Source: Steromphala cineraria (lineage: Eukaryota > Mollusca > Gastropoda > Trochida > Trochidae). From it: a DNA stretch of 64,000 nt. Below, in pieces: positions 45,500-59,531 of this stretch. The position numbers and the translations under genes were made by a program. Position 1 is the stretch's first letter; the number at the start of each line of letters is the position of its first letter. The notes beneath the pieces are model-generated. The model ran no database searches. It was not told the DNA's origin and saw nothing but the letters and a program-made list of their open reading frames with translations. The DNA lies in contig OU744720.1 of NCBI GenBank assembly GCA_916613615.1, positions 74,861,338 to 74,925,337 on the forward strand, read 5' to 3'.

Positions 45500-48400
45500 A
45501 TAGCAATTAAAGTCCCATTTGGCACCCCATAAAAAAACAATGTATTTAAACTAAATGAAGCAGTAATAAATCAAATATATTATGTAAAGTTCAGCCATGC
45601 GATTCTTTTTTCTTGCACAAAATGAATAATAGGTGTTCACACAAAAAATGGCGCAAAAGACTTTATGTGAATTAATTAAATTTGTTTTCTGACCTTGGAT
45701 GATTGGTTCGTGTAATGAAATTTTTGACACTATCAACATAATACATTTAGCATTCACTTACAATGATCAGTAAAAAACTAAAGTATAAAATTAAAAAAAA
45801 ACGTTCTACTGTCCCTTTTACACACATTTTCGAGCTCAAATTGATTGCTTTAGGGATCTACACTTTCACACTTTCTATTGGTTCAATGTAAACAAATTAT
45901 ACTTTTTAATTTATCTTTTCAACATAATCGAAAATATTGCCATGTCGTCAAACATCACAAGAGTAGGTTTGCACAAAATGAAAAAAGAAATAGATTGTTG
46001 GAAATTTGCAGCATGTTGATATTCCCTTACCTATAAAGTGAGAACAGTGTCTAGAAAAGAGTCAAAAATAAAAATACCCTAACCTTTAGAATGAGCACAT
46101 CTTTTAGATTGAATGCAACGTTTCATTAAACTTTTTATAATTGAATAAAAAGCTTAATTACCTACATAATTTACAAATAACTTTTATCGTATATTATCTG
46201 AGTGTTGATGTTTTGTAATATCAATAGCTATTCACTATCTGTACATTATTAGTTTTGGCGACATATTGGTGTGCTTAAATACCTTTAAAACATTTATTAG
46301 TCAAAACTTAAAACAATGAAGTTACATTGACTTGAATTGATTTCAATCGCCAAATATTGCTGGTTCTAATTTTAAAATATCCATAAGTGCTTAGGGTGTC
46401 GTTGGTCCATATTTATTTTGAGGTACGATATCTTTGTAGGCCTAAGTTTTCTGGAGTGAAAGATTTGCATTTGAATGACATTGGCGATTCAGTGGTCGTC
46501 TCAAATATCGACATTGCATCGACTTCTATCAACATAATCCCTGTATACCAGTACCTCAGTGAGGATAGCTGTACAGACACAGAGAGTGGGAGATCCCCCG
46601 AGACATGGCACAAACTTAGGGAGTATCACATCGCCGACTATACTGAGGTGCTCGGGTCGATGGTCTGCTCATCGATGTTTGCCTATCCTAGCAAACTGTA
46701 CACATCTATTTCGTCTGCAATTAAGATAGTTAGGGTTAATCAACACTTTCGAGAAAGTATTTCTCTGGAGAAATTAATATTAAAGATTTCTCCTATTTGG
46801 TGTCTGCCCTTTACTTGTGTGACCTCACAAGACCAGCTCGCTGTCAGTTAGTTAGGGAAACAGATTTAACAAATTATCCAGTTCCTTTCCCTAATAGATG
46901 CAGAAGAGCGGACGGTAAGGACATGCGGGAAATCTAACCATTGCTGAAGTCTCTGCAAGACGTCTTCTTCTTGAACATCACTGTTCTTGGAGGAATAACA
47001 TTGCCTTCTAGAAGTTACCCGGCGCTGCACTAACGATTAAGTCTGCCAAAGCTTTTGTGTTGCTGTTAATAAAATACATAGCTTGTTGATGAATGTTGAA
47101 AGCCTGATGGTCCCAGCATGGGAAACATGAAAACAGATTGGTATTGTTTGGTCACGAATCGTGTAATTCTCTTGAGAGACATTTCATGTACTGGGAAGTT
47201 TATTTCAGTCACTTTAGACTTAAAAGGGTTGTATTTGTATGGTACTGACACATATCTAACTATTTTCTTATGCTTATTTTGCAACAAGTTTGATGTTTTA
47301 TGTATCCTTTTTCAAGACCGAGTTTGTAAAGATTTATAATTTGTAGCTACCGTTAGTGTCAAAGAATTGATTTTGTATCAACATGTCTACGCTATATATG
47401 TTAAAGATACTTTTGTCTGCTCTTAGATGTGACAGGAACGTGGTGCTAATTTCTTTAACATCTCTCTCAACGTTATGGTAAGTTTCGATTACTATTAACA
47501 CAGTATAATCTTTCATTAAGAAGAGAATTGAAAAGTGTATGGCACTTCTGCTTGAATCAATTTACACAAGGGCATATGCGTTATTTCCAACAAACCATTT
47601 TTGTTATTGTAAAGTTATTTCCAATTACTTTGTTCTTTTATCTGGAAAAGTCAGAGAAAGAAGCGCTTTCTGCAAAGTATTATTAAACCACTCCCTCTTT
47701 TACAACACTTACCTTTCAAGAAATATAGATGCCTTTAATGAATATGATACTTTTAAATGTTACAAATTGGTATTTCATACATCAGCATCCCAAGGTTTGT
47801 TCATCTAACTGTGTATCTCAGTGCAAATATCAACAATTTGGGTTGTTTACATTCTTTGTAAGTAAGTGAACTAAATTGATCGGATTGTGTTTTCATTTTA
47901 GAAGATATAATTGGATATCTCGAATTATCGACTGCTACTAACGAATGCTCATAGTTTCACAGGGACTGCTATGAAATACACCCTATGTCCAAAATTCGTT
48001 TACTAACAACTTGCATACGTATATAGAATGTTATATATGGACTAGTTGTCAGTGAATGATTTTCGGTCTAGGACGTTTTATTATCAGCAATACCAGTCTG
48101 GCAGTTTGCAAAAGCGACTGAGGTGAACAAACTTTATTTATTTTTCTCTAAATGCTACCACTGTTTGACAAATGCAAAATATTCATCTGCAAGTGAAACA
48201 TTTATCATTTAGTCCATAAAGAAATATATAATATTTTGAGTCATCATACCACTAACATGTCAAACACATTGTAAAAATAAGAACAACTTTCGTTGACAAA
48301 GACACTTAAAGAAAGTCAATAAGCTTCCAGAGGAACTTCAGAACAAGACAAGAAATATAAAGTCTAATATTACATCAATCATAACACAAAATGATTCTCC

Positions 48401-49305
48401 TCACAAAACAGTTAAGCAGTATGGACATGCATATGTTGTCTTATTTCTATGTTTTAGAGTGGTTGTGTCAATTCTTTTTTGACAATGATCTAAGGTTTAT
48501 GATGTATCCAAGAATTTCTCTACTTACGTTATGTCTCAATATATGGACTGGAACGGTAGTTATCATCCTTGTTGCTAAATTTCTTGTGATGATTATAAGT
48601 TAGAGGGAAAACACTATCTTCTTTCATTTACACTCCCAAGGAAAATAGTTCAAGTATAAATGTGTCGTGCTGGACATGCTCTATGATAGAACACAATCTA
48701 AAGCAGGATAGGTTTTAACACATCTGCGTTCCATCGACTACATGCATAAATCTTTACTAGAGCAATTTGTGTTAAATACTGGTTATGACTGCATTAACCA
48801 CATTTTCATGTGAAGAATACAATACCCAGTGACACTTTCTTGACTAGTTCTGATGGTTCAACTTTTGTGTCAACAAGCTTTGTAATTTGACCTTTTCCTG
48901 AGTAAAATTTGATATCAAGAAATTCGCCTGCCTCACAGAGTTTTATGCGGATCGAATTTTGGCTATGTACATGTACATTTGATCAATTTTGATTCTGGAA
49001 ACAGAATCTGGACTCCGAATAGTTTCAACCTTTCTGATAGTGAATCTATGAGTATTGTTTATTGCCAAACGTTAATGACAATTTCTCAATCATGGACATC
49101 ATTGAAATTTGAGAATATCATCTATGTGACATTCTTTGACCATATATAAACAGAGCTCTATTGACGCTATAACTGTTGTTAGATATATGCGAATCTGACC
49201 ACCTTATTACACGAATATACACATAACGAGTTTGTAACAAAATGCTAAAGGTCTTTCTTTACAAATCGTCATATTGCATGTAAGCTTATTTAATTTCTTT
49301 CGCAG

Positions 49306-52300
49306 GTCCTAAGTTTCATTGAACAGATTTGATATTTCACTCTATATATCAGGGTCTAAAATAAATTGATTAATATAAATTCGTTTTGTATGGCATTCCT
49401 ATTTCAGCTGTCTCTAATATGTGTCATAAAGAGAAGTATCAAATTAAGATTGGATTTCATGACATAAATATTTCAAATGAAGCTCTAAAAGAAATACATT
49501 TTGAAGTTGAATAATGCCCTCGCTTACATATAAATATTGACCACAATATGTAATAAAGTGTAAAACGTGTAACAACATTTATTTTCAGTTTGACGACTTC
49601 TTACATGCCATTTAGAAGAAACTTCAATTCATTTTCTAACCTTTAAAGTTCAATTTAAGATATATTTTGATAATGTTTATTTTGATGGTTTTACAAAGAT
49701 ATCTATAGCTATTTATCTGGTAGACGAGGAACTAAAAGAACTTTATGTTTTTATTTGTTTTTATTATGAAATACAAATCTGCCGTTTTGATCATTTTGGT
49801 AAATTGTCTCCTTTCGTCCGAATTTCAAAAGGTTGGTCGCAAAATATTGCTGGTAAGGACATGCGGGAAATCAAACCATTGCAAGACGTCTTCTTCTTGA
49901 ACATCACTGTTCTGGGAGGAATAACATTGCTTTCAAGAAGTTACCCGGCGCTGTCCTAACAATTAAGTCTGCCAAAGCTTTTGTGTTGCTGTTATTAAAA
50001 TACATAGCTTGATGATGAATGCTGAAAGCCTGATGGTCCCAGCATGGGAAACATGAACAACAGATTGGTATCGTTTGGTCACGAATCGTGAAATTCTCCT
50101 GAGAGACATTTCATGTACTGGGAAGTTTATTTCAGTCACTTTAGACTATAAAGGGTTGTATTTGTATGGTAATGACACGTATCGAACCATTACTATTATG
50201 CTTATTTTGCTACAATTTTAATGTTTTATTTTCAAGACTGTGATTGTAAAGATTTCTAATTTGTAGCTACCGTTAGTGTCAAAGAATTGATTTTGTATCA
50301 ACATGTCTGCGATATATATGTTAAAGATACTTTTGTCTGCTCTTAGATGTTTCAGGAACGTGGTGCTAATTTCGTTAACATCTCTCTCAACGTTGTGGTA
50401 ATTTTCGATTCCTCTTAACATAGTTAAATCTTGTGTTTGGCACTTCTGCTTGAATCAATTTACACAAGGGCATATGTGTTATTTCCGAGAAACCATTTTC
50501 GTCACTGAAAAAATATTTTCATTTACTTTGTTCTTTTATCTGAAAAACTGGAAGAAAGAAACAATTTTTCAAAAGTATTATTAAACCACACCATCTCTTA
50601 CATGTACATTTGATCAATTTTGATTCTGGAAACAGAATCTGGACTCCGAATAGATTCAACCTTTCTGATAGTGAATGTATGAGTATTGTTTATTGTCAAA
50701 CATTAATGAGCATTTCTCAATCATGGACATCATTGAAATTTGAGAATATCACGATGCCCCTTACTGCTTAGTCCTTAGTCAATATTTATATTGAGGTACA
50801 GTATCATTGTAGAACTAGGGTTTCTAGAGTGAAACATTTGCATTTGAATGACATTTGCAATTCAGTGGTCGTCTCAAATATCGACATTGCATCGACTTCT
50901 ATCAACAAAATCCCTGTATACCAGTACCTCAGTAAGGATAGCTGTACAGACACAGAGAGTGGGATCCGTTATCGATGTTTGCCGAACTGTGGAAACTGTC
51001 CACATCTATTTCGTCTGCAATTAAGATAGTTAGGGTTAATCAACACTTTCGAGAAAGTATTTCTCTGGAGAAATTATTATTAAAGATTTCTCCTGTTTGG
51101 TGTCTGCCCTTTGCCTGTGTGACCTCACAAGACCAGCTCGCTGTCAGTTAGTTAGGGAAACAGATTTAACAAATTATCCAGTTCCTTTCCCTAATAGATG
51201 CAGAAGAGCGGACGGTAAGGGCATGCGGGAAATCAAACCATTGCTGAAGTCTCTGCAAGACGTCTTCGTCTTGAACATCGCTGTTCTGGGAGGAATAACA
51301 CGGCCTTCAAGAAGTTAGCCGGCGCTGTCCTAACATTTAAGTCTGCCAAAGCTTTTGTGTTGCTGTTAATAAAATACATAATTTGATGATGAATGTTGAA
51401 AGCCTGATGGTCCCAGCATGGGGAACATGAAAAACAGATTGGTATTGTTTGGTCGCTAATCGTGTAATTCTCTTGAGAGACATTTCATGTACTGGGAAGT
51501 TTATTTCAGTCACTTTAGACTTAAAAGGGTTTTATTTGTATGGTAATGACACATATCTAACTATTTTCTTATGCTTATTTTGCTACAAGTTTAATGTTTT
51601 ATGTATCCTTTTTCAAGACCGAAGTTTTAAAGATTTATAATTTGTAGCTACCATTAGTGTCAAAAATTGATTTTGTATCAAAATGTCTGCGATATATATT
51701 TTAAAGATACTTTTGTCTGCTCTTAGATGTGACAGGAACGTGGTGCTAATTTCGTTAACATCTCTCTCAACGTTGAGGTAAGTTTCGATTCCTCTTAACA
51801 TAGTAAAATCTTGCATTAGGAAGAAAATTGAAAAGTGTGTGGCACTTCTGCTTGAATCAATTTGCACAAGGGCATATGCGTTATTTCCAACAAACCATTT
51901 TTGTCATTGTAAAGTTATTTCCATATACTTTGTTCTTTTATCTGGAAAAGTCAAAGAAAGAAGCGCTTTCTGCAAAGTATTATTAAACCACTCCCTCTTT
52001 TACAACACTTACTTTTCAAAAAATATAGATGCCTTTAATGAATATGATACTTTCAAATTTTACAAATTGGTGTTTCATACATCTGCATCCCAAAAGTTTG
52101 TTCATCTAACTGTGTATCTCAGTGCAAATATCAACAATTTGGGTTGTTTTCATTCTTTGAAAGTAAGTGAACTAAACTGATCGGATTGTGTTTTCATTTT
52201 AGAAGATATAATTTGATACTTACATATCGACTGCTATCAATTAATGCTCATAGTTTCACAGGGACTGCTATGAAATACATCCTAAGTTCAAAATTCGTTT

Positions 52301-53850
52301 ACTTGCAACTTGTATACATTTATAGAATGTTATATATGGACTAGTTGTCAGTGAATGATTTTCGGTCTAGGACGTTTTATTATCGGCAATACCAGTCTGG
52401 AAGTTTGCAAAAGTGACTGAGATGAACAAACTTTATTTATTTTTCTCTAAATCCAACCACTGTTTGACCAATGCAAAATATTCATCTGCAAGTGAAAAAA
52501 TTATCATTTGGTCCTTTAAGAAATACAATAAGTTTTGAGTCATCATACCACTAACGTGTCAAACACATTGTAACACAACATAACTTTTGTTGACAAAGAC
52601 ACTTAAAGGGGCAGTAGCACGTTTTTTAGGGGGAATATAAGGTGATGTCATGAAAATGAAAATTAATGGTTCCAAATGAAAGACAATGTATTTAAACGAA
52701 ATGGAGCAGTAATAATTCAAATATAAAATGTAAAGTTCAGCCATGCGATTCCTTTTTCTTACACAAAATGAATTAAAGGTGTTCACACCAAAATGGCCGC
52801 CAATGGATTTTGTGTAAATCTTCATACTTTGTCCTCTGACTATGGGTGATTGACTTGTGTGATGAGATTTTTTACACTGTCAAAATAATACATTTAACAT
52901 TAACTTACAATTATCAGTGAAAATTTTAAAATATAAAATTATCAAAAAACGTGCTACTGCCCCTTTAAAGAAAGTCAATTAGCTTCCAAAGGAACTTCAG
53001 AACAAGACAAGAAATATAAAGTCTAATATGACATCAATCAGAACACAAAATGATTCTCCTTACAAAACAGTTAAGCAGTATGGACATGCATATGTTGTCT
53101 TATTTCTATGTTTTAGAGTGGTTGTGTCAATTCTTGTTTAACAATGATCTAAGGTTTATGATGTATCCAAGAATTTCTCTACTTACGTTATGTCTCAATA
53201 TATGGCCTGGAACGATAGTTATCATCCTTGTTGCTTAATTTCTTGTGATGATTATACGTTAGAGGGAAAACACTATCTTCTTTCATTTACACTCCCAAGG
53301 AAAACAATTCAATTTAAACTTTTGTGTCAACAAGCTTTATAATTTGACCTTTTCCTGAGTACAATTTGATATGAAGAAATTTGCCTGCCTCACACAGGTA
53401 TATAGGAATCGAAGTTTGGCTATGTACATGTAAATTTGATCAATTTTGATTGTGGAAACAGAATCTAGACTCCGAATTGTTTCAATCTTTCCGATTGTGA
53501 ATTTATGAGTATTGTTTATTGCCAAACATTAATGACAATTTCTCAAATATGAACATCATTGAAATTTGAGAATATCAATTATGTGACATTCTTGGACCTG
53601 CGATTCTGACCAACTTTTTACAAGAATTTACACAACGGGTTTGTAACAAAATGTTAACGGCTCTTCTGTACAAATTTGAGAATATCATCTATGTGACATT
53701 CTTGGACCATATATAAACAGAGCTCTAATGACGCTATAACTGTTGTTAGATATATGCGAATCTGACACCTTATTACAATAATATACACACAACGAGTTTG
53801 TAACAAAATGTTAAAGGTTCTTCTGTACAAATTGCATTTAATTTCTCCTC
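49306..53850 (+). repeat. Large array repeat, direct orientation, unit 3 (rearranged)
   Basis: Mosaic: it jumps near 49853 (GCAAAATATTGC to GGTAAGGACATGCGGG), again near 50590, and near 50750, so parts of the unit are present twice and others deleted. Recurring short frames lie at 51097-51318, 51449-51640, 51839-52180 and 53050-53238 (+), and 51613-51867 (-). It contains the compact MITE at 52607-52965. Confidence 0.65.
52607..52965. mobile_element. 359-bp TTAA-type MITE, compact copy
   Basis: Perfect inverted ends AGGGGCAGTAGCACG (extending through the T run, about 21 bp), flanked by TTAA at 52603-52606 and 52966-52969. The same array position without insertion reads GACACTTAAAGAAAGTC (about 41158 and 48300), so the TTAA duplication is directly demonstrated. 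A TTAA target fits piggyBac or Kolobok relatives. No coding capacity. Confidence 0.9.
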
Positions 53851-56800
53851 GGCAGGTTCTCAGTTGAACAGAGTTGATATTTCACTGTATATACTAGGGT
53901 CTAAAATAAATTAAAAATATTAATTCATTTTGTATGGCTTTAAAATTTCAGCTGTCTCTAATGTGTGTCATAAAGAGAAGTATCAAAGAAAGATTGGATT
54001 TCATGACATAAATATTTCAAATGAAGCTCTAAAAGAAATACATTTTGAAGTTGAATAATGCCCTCGCTTACATATAAATATTGACCACAATATGTAATAA
54101 AGTGTACAAATTGTAACAGCATTTATTTTCAGTTTGACGACTTCAATTCATGTTCTAACCTTTAAAGTTTATTTTACTTTGAGATATTTTGATATTGTTT
54201 ATCTTTATTGTTTTACAAAGATATCTATATCTATTAATCTGGTAGACGAGGAACTACAACAGCTTTATGTTTTTCTTTGTTTTTATTATAAATAAGCATC
54301 TGCCGTTTCAGTCATTTTGGTAAATTGTCTCCTATTTCATTAATTTTGTCCGATTTTCTAAAGGTTGGTTGCAAAATATGACTTAATATTCAACGACATC
54401 TTGAAATACTTTTAATTTATCTGCCATTCACTACAGTTTGAATATGGATCTTTAATGAAAAATTGAAATGGTCGAAGTCAATAAGGGACGACAAAAATTA
54501 CAAGAGTTGTTTTGCACCAAAGAAACAGATTGTTGAAAACTTCAGACCTAGAAATGAGTGCAGCTTTTTGATAAACCTTAATCGCATAACTGAGATTAGA
54601 AATGTAGACAAATGTTTGATACACCCAATTATGTATAATTTGAGAACAAAAGTTGGGATATTCCTTTCATTGAAAATGAGCAACTTCGCTGAATTCTTAT
54701 ACACAGTATTTGCATTGAGGGTGCATGAAACACTACGACTTCTTGATTTTGTTTCTGGATCTATTTGTCAACCTTTTGTTAAATATTCAATGCAACGGCT
54801 ACTCAAAGGTTTTCAAAATCAAATCGAAACTAAAATACGTACACAAATGACATTTTAGTAGATTTTCTGAGCATTGATATTTGGTAAAATCGAGAGATAT
54901 TCACTATCTGTACATTATTTATTTTGGCGACATATTGGTGTGCTTAAGTACCTTCAAAACAATTATTATTCAAATCTCAAACACTATGAATTTACATTGA
55001 TTTGAGTTGATTTCAATCGCCAAATATTGCCGGTCCGAATTTCACAATGTCCCTTAATGCTTGGGTGTCGTTAGTCCATATTTATATTGAGGTACGATAT
55101 CTTTGTAGGCCTAGGTTTTGTAGAGTGAAACATTTGCATTTGAATGACATCCGCGTTTCAGTGGTCGTCTCAAATATCGACATTGCATCGACTTCTATTA
55201 ACATAATCCCTGTATACCAGTACCTCAGTGAGGATAGCTGTACAGACACAGAGAGTGGGAGATCCTCTGAGACAAGACACCAACTTTGAGAGTTTCACAT
55301 CGCCGACTATACTAAGGTGCTCAGGTCGATGGTCCACTCATCGATGTTTACCAATCTGTGGAAACTGTCCACATCTATTTCGTCTGCAATTAAGATAGTT
55401 AGGGTTAATCAACACTTTCGAGAAAGTATTTCTCTGGAGAAATTAATATTAAAGATTTCTCCTGTTTGGTGTCTGCCCTTTGCTTGTGTGACCTCACAAG
55501 ACCAGCTCGCTGTCAGTTAGTTAGGGAAACAGGTTTAACAAATTATCCAGTTCCTTTTGCTAATAGATGCAGAAGAGAGGACGGTATGGGCATGCGGGAA
55601 ATCAAACCATTGCTGAAGTCTCTGCAAGACGTCTTTTTCTTGAACATCGCTGTTCTGGGAGGAATAACATGGCTTTCAAGAAGTTAGCCGGCGCTGCCCA
55701 AACGATTAAGTCTGCCAAAGCTTTTGTGTTGCTGTTAATAAAATACATAGCTTGATGATGAATGCTGAAAGCCGGATGGTCCCAGCATGGGGAACATGAA
55801 AAACAGATTGGTATCTTTGGGTCACGAATCGTGAAATTCTCTTGAGAGACGTTTTATGTACTGGGAAGTTTATTTCAGTCACTTTAGACTATAAAGGGTT
55901 GTATTTGTATGGTAATGACACGTATCGAACTATTTTCTTATGCTTATTTAGCTACAATTTTAATGTTTTATTTTCAAGACTGTGATTGTAAAGATTTATA
56001 ATTTGTAGCTACCATTAGTGTCAAAGAATTGATTTTGTATCAACATGCTGCGATATATATGTTAAAGATACTTGTGTCTGCTCTTAGATGTTTCAGGAAC
56101 GTGGTGCTAATTTCGTTAACATCTCTCTCAACGTTGAGGTAAGTTTCGATTCCTCTTAACATAGTAAAATCTTGCATTAGGAAGAGAATTGAAAAGTGTG
56201 TGCCACTTCTGCTTGAATCAATTTACACAAAGGCATATGTGTTATTTCCAACAAACCATTTTTGTCTCTAAAAAGTTATTTTCAATTACTTTACTCTTTT
56301 ATCTTATGAAGCGCTTTCTTCAAAGTATTGATAAACCACTCCTTCTTTTTCAAAACTTAGCTTTTTAGAAATATGGATACCTTCAACTTTACAATGTTAA
56401 CAAATCTGTGTTTTATAAAGATGCATCCCAAAAGTTTGTTCATCTAACTGTGTATCTGAGTGTATATATCAGCAATGTGGGGTGGTGTTGATGCTTCGCA
56501 AGAAAATGAAACTAAAACGGAAAAGATTGTGTCTTCACTGTAGAAGATATGATTGATAATAATATAATCAATTACTATCAATTATTCCTGATAGTTTCGC
56601 TGGGAGTTGTATTGCCGATAAAATATATTCTATGGACAAATGTTGCTCTATAACAACTAGTATATATACATAAGAATGTGATATGAAAGCTAGTTGTCAG
56701 TGAATGAGTTTTCATTCTATGTCGTTTTATTGTCGAAAGTTATTAAGAGTGACTGACTTGAACAACCTTAATTTTTCTATTGATTCAACTACTGTATATG

Positions 56801-56900
56801 ATATATTAATCTAACAAGTGATAAAACATTTAGTTTATTAAGAAATATTGAATATTTGGAGTATCCATACCACTTACATGCACACACATCGTAGGGATGA
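53851..56900 (+). repeat. Large array repeat, direct orientation, unit 4 (incomplete)
   Basis: From the landmark GGTTCTCAGTTGAACAG (53855) through blocks shared with the other units. It includes 54463-54858, counterpart of 35237-35440 and 27406-27600 on the other side. Similarity decays after 56200 and is lost near 56900, the right edge of the array. Confidence 0.65.
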
Positions 56901-59531
56901 GAACAACAGTCTATTTCTATTTCAAGTGTTACCTAAAAGAGCTTGGTTGTCTTATCTGCCATAGATAAGGATTAAAGTGTCCTTGATATCTTGTCCATTG
57001 AAACTAATAGATAAAAATACAAATACTAAATGGTGTCGAGGTTTTACACCCTGTAATACACACTCAGGGACAAAAGAAACGATACTATCTCGTAGGTTAG
57101 TTTGTAGACAAGACAGGAGAGCAAAAGGGTAATTTTGCTTTTTCCTACACAAAAGATGCATTTATAAATTAATTACATTGAAGGTTATTTATTAAAATCT
57201 TATGTTAATTTAACATATGGCAACTGCATTCCAACATTCCTGCATTAAACAATCTACACAATAAACATTCGTATGAATAAATAAGATATCCATTTATCCT
57301 ATCTGAATTGGAACTATACATATTACAATGATTTATATTTTAATGATAAATAATTAAATCTCGATGTACAAGCCTTTTATAAATGAGAAATAGTCTTTGA
57401 ATAGAATAAAATATTTGTGAGAAGGAATACTGCAATAGATGAAATAGAAGAAACAGGCAAACATATATCTACAAAGAAAAATGGAGATACAAACTTTTGG
57501 AATATAATACACCTTGATAATGATGTGAAATCACTTTAAGGAAACAAATACTGTATTAAAACAGTTTTAGATAAGTAACTTGCATAAACCAATTTACTAA
57601 ACCTTTTTCAATCCCCAAAATAATTCTAAACTGTTTTATCTTTAAAGCGCTGAGTGTAAAACTATCTAAAAGATTATGAGCATCAAACCATGCATAAAGC
57701 TATCATTGATCTAAAATAATTTATCAATTAGTACAATCACCATTTACCTTCAGTTATTGTCTCCTTAATAAGCCCACAGACATAAAACACGCCTTTACTA
57801 ATTGAAGTTTGAATAATTGAACTAGTATTGAATATCAGATAATTTCGTAGCATCCGAATAGCACTAAAGTTGAATTGAAGAAAACAAGTATTTCTGTTTT
57901 ATTTTTCTTAATGAGGCAAGACAACGCAGTTCATAACAACATAATAAATAAATCCTAAATGTGCATGTCTTTTGAAAACAGTCAAATTGACGAACGATTT
58001 TGTATTGTATCATCGTCGCTTAATTGTATATTAGGCAAACGTGTTTAGCGTTTTCGCAGCAAGGATTCATAGTAATAACTTCAGACTAATATAGTTTTAA
58101 TGTAACAAACATGTAGGTTAAACCAACATCTTAAAAACGTGTTATTTGTTTTCGCAAAAGCATGAGTTGAATTCGTTTCCAAGAAATCTGCCATTTCTTA
58201 GGTAATGATAAATCGACAGTATTACCACCATGATTGAAAATACGGAAGTGCATTGGTATGCTAGTATCAAAACAAATACATCATTGTGCGTGGAAACTGC
58301 CTATAGGATGTACAAAATGATCAGATGATTCAGTGACTGATGAAACAAGAAATGCTATGAGATTTTAAGGAACTAATATCACAAATCAAGGTTGAATAAG
58401 ACAACCCTTTTTTAACTAAATGTCCCTAAGCATTTACAAACATTTTGAACGCCATAGTTGGATGAAAGATTCAGATTCTGTGTTAGTTTATTTTCCTGAT
58501 TTTAACCACAATGCATGGTATATTTCACCAGGCATGTTCTCTCCAGGGACTAGTAGCGCCGCCGCGCCCCCTCCCTCATATTGAAGCATTTCGTTATTCA
58601 TACGCAGTTAATGTCTCTGTTGTAAAACTATTGAGAGAAACGGGGAAATAAATACCCGTAGTCAGCACTAACCTTGTTACAAGACACGGGACCTGAATAA
58701 CAAAACGTAAACCTTGTTCTCATTTGAATGAAAAAACCTTCAATATTCTCCCCAATCCTTTAAAATATTGTCTTTAAACATAATAACAGGGAAACAAACG
58801 GATTTGGACAGAACATCAAGCAGACCTCGGCCATTTTGCTGCATAGTTTGAACTCATCGCTTGTTAATTCGATCTGTTCTAGATCACCCGTCTCATTGCA
58901 ATTCTACCTCATTTCTCAACTGTCCTTGTTTTTTCTCACAACTGATGCCGCTGTATGTGCTGTCAGCATTAATATCCAGCACTTGAGTCGTGTCTGTTGA
59001 GAGAATTAATAGTCGTCCTTGATGGCTCATTTCTTGTAGCTGCTCTTACGTTGGCTGTTCACTGGAAGTAGTTTTGTCGAGTTGGCAAACGAATGAGAAT
59101 CATATGATCATATTCTCATGAAATACACTTAAATATCTAATAAACACGATTAGTTATTTTATTAAAAAAATGTAATATATGGACCAATGAGAAACGAAAA
59201 TCAAATAATTCTACAGCTTAACGCTGAATCTTTGTTGGCAGGATTTCATTGGACTTTTCAATCGAAATTAGATGTTTTACTGTCTTCGTGGTCTATATTC
59301 AATATATAGATATTATTCCAGAACAGATAATGATACAGCGTGAAAAGCACAAGTCATGTTAAACTATATAGTGGGGATCTTGATATATCATCGCTACGAG
59401 GACAATGCATTCTCAATAAAACATTGCCAAAAAACGTCCATCTATAGCAACCATATTAGTTTTACTCAGTTTCTTTTAAACGTATTCCGTTACTTTTCCT
59501 TACAATAAACTGTAGATGGTTAAACAGAGTA
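56901..59531. other. Intergenic, no gene seen
   Basis: AT-rich, apparently single-copy sequence. A short GC-rich patch (AGCGCCGCCGCGCCCCCTCC, about 58555-58576) stands out but has no adjacent coding signal that I can support. Confidence 0.4.

Larger units (their letters stand above)
44361..45531. mobile_element. Nested inverted-repeat element carrying two arrays of a HindIII palindrome
   Basis: Inverted ends TATGGAGTGCCAAATGGGAC and the reverse complement of TATGGGGTGCCAAATGGGAC define 1171 bp. Just inside each end lies a cluster of the 16-bp palindrome TTAGTAAGCTTACTAA, linked by AATTCATT/AATGAATT-like spacers. There are nine AAGCTT-centred copies on the left (44393-44623, plus one degenerate) and ten on the right (45271-45499). 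The middle (44624-45270) has no convincing ORF. The compact MITE at 52607-52965 lacks it, giving the pre-insertion state. The superfamily is unknown. Confidence 0.8.
44287..45816. mobile_element. TTAA-type MITE, long copy enlarged by a nested element
   Basis: The ends AGGGGTAGTAGCACG and CGTTCTACTGTCCCT (inverted) match the compact copy at 52607-52965. The outer parts align with it throughout (GTAAAGTTCAGCCATGCG, AGGTGTTCACAC). The left flank is TTAA; the right is TTTA, one mismatch from the expected duplication. The extra 1.17 kb is the palindrome-rich element at 44361-45531, inserted just before CAATGTATTTAAAC. Confidence 0.8.
43721..49305 (+). repeat. Large array repeat, direct orientation, unit 2
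   Basis: About 5.6 kb from landmark to landmark, including a 1.5-kb MITE (44287-45816). Recurring short frames lie at 46387-46851, 47118-47339, 47539-47808 and 48391-48603 (+), and 47334-47516 (-). Confidence 0.7.

Noticed and set aside
46387..46851. 154-residue frame as a gene
   Set aside because: Only this array unit keeps it open this long; other units carry stops, and no domain is seen.
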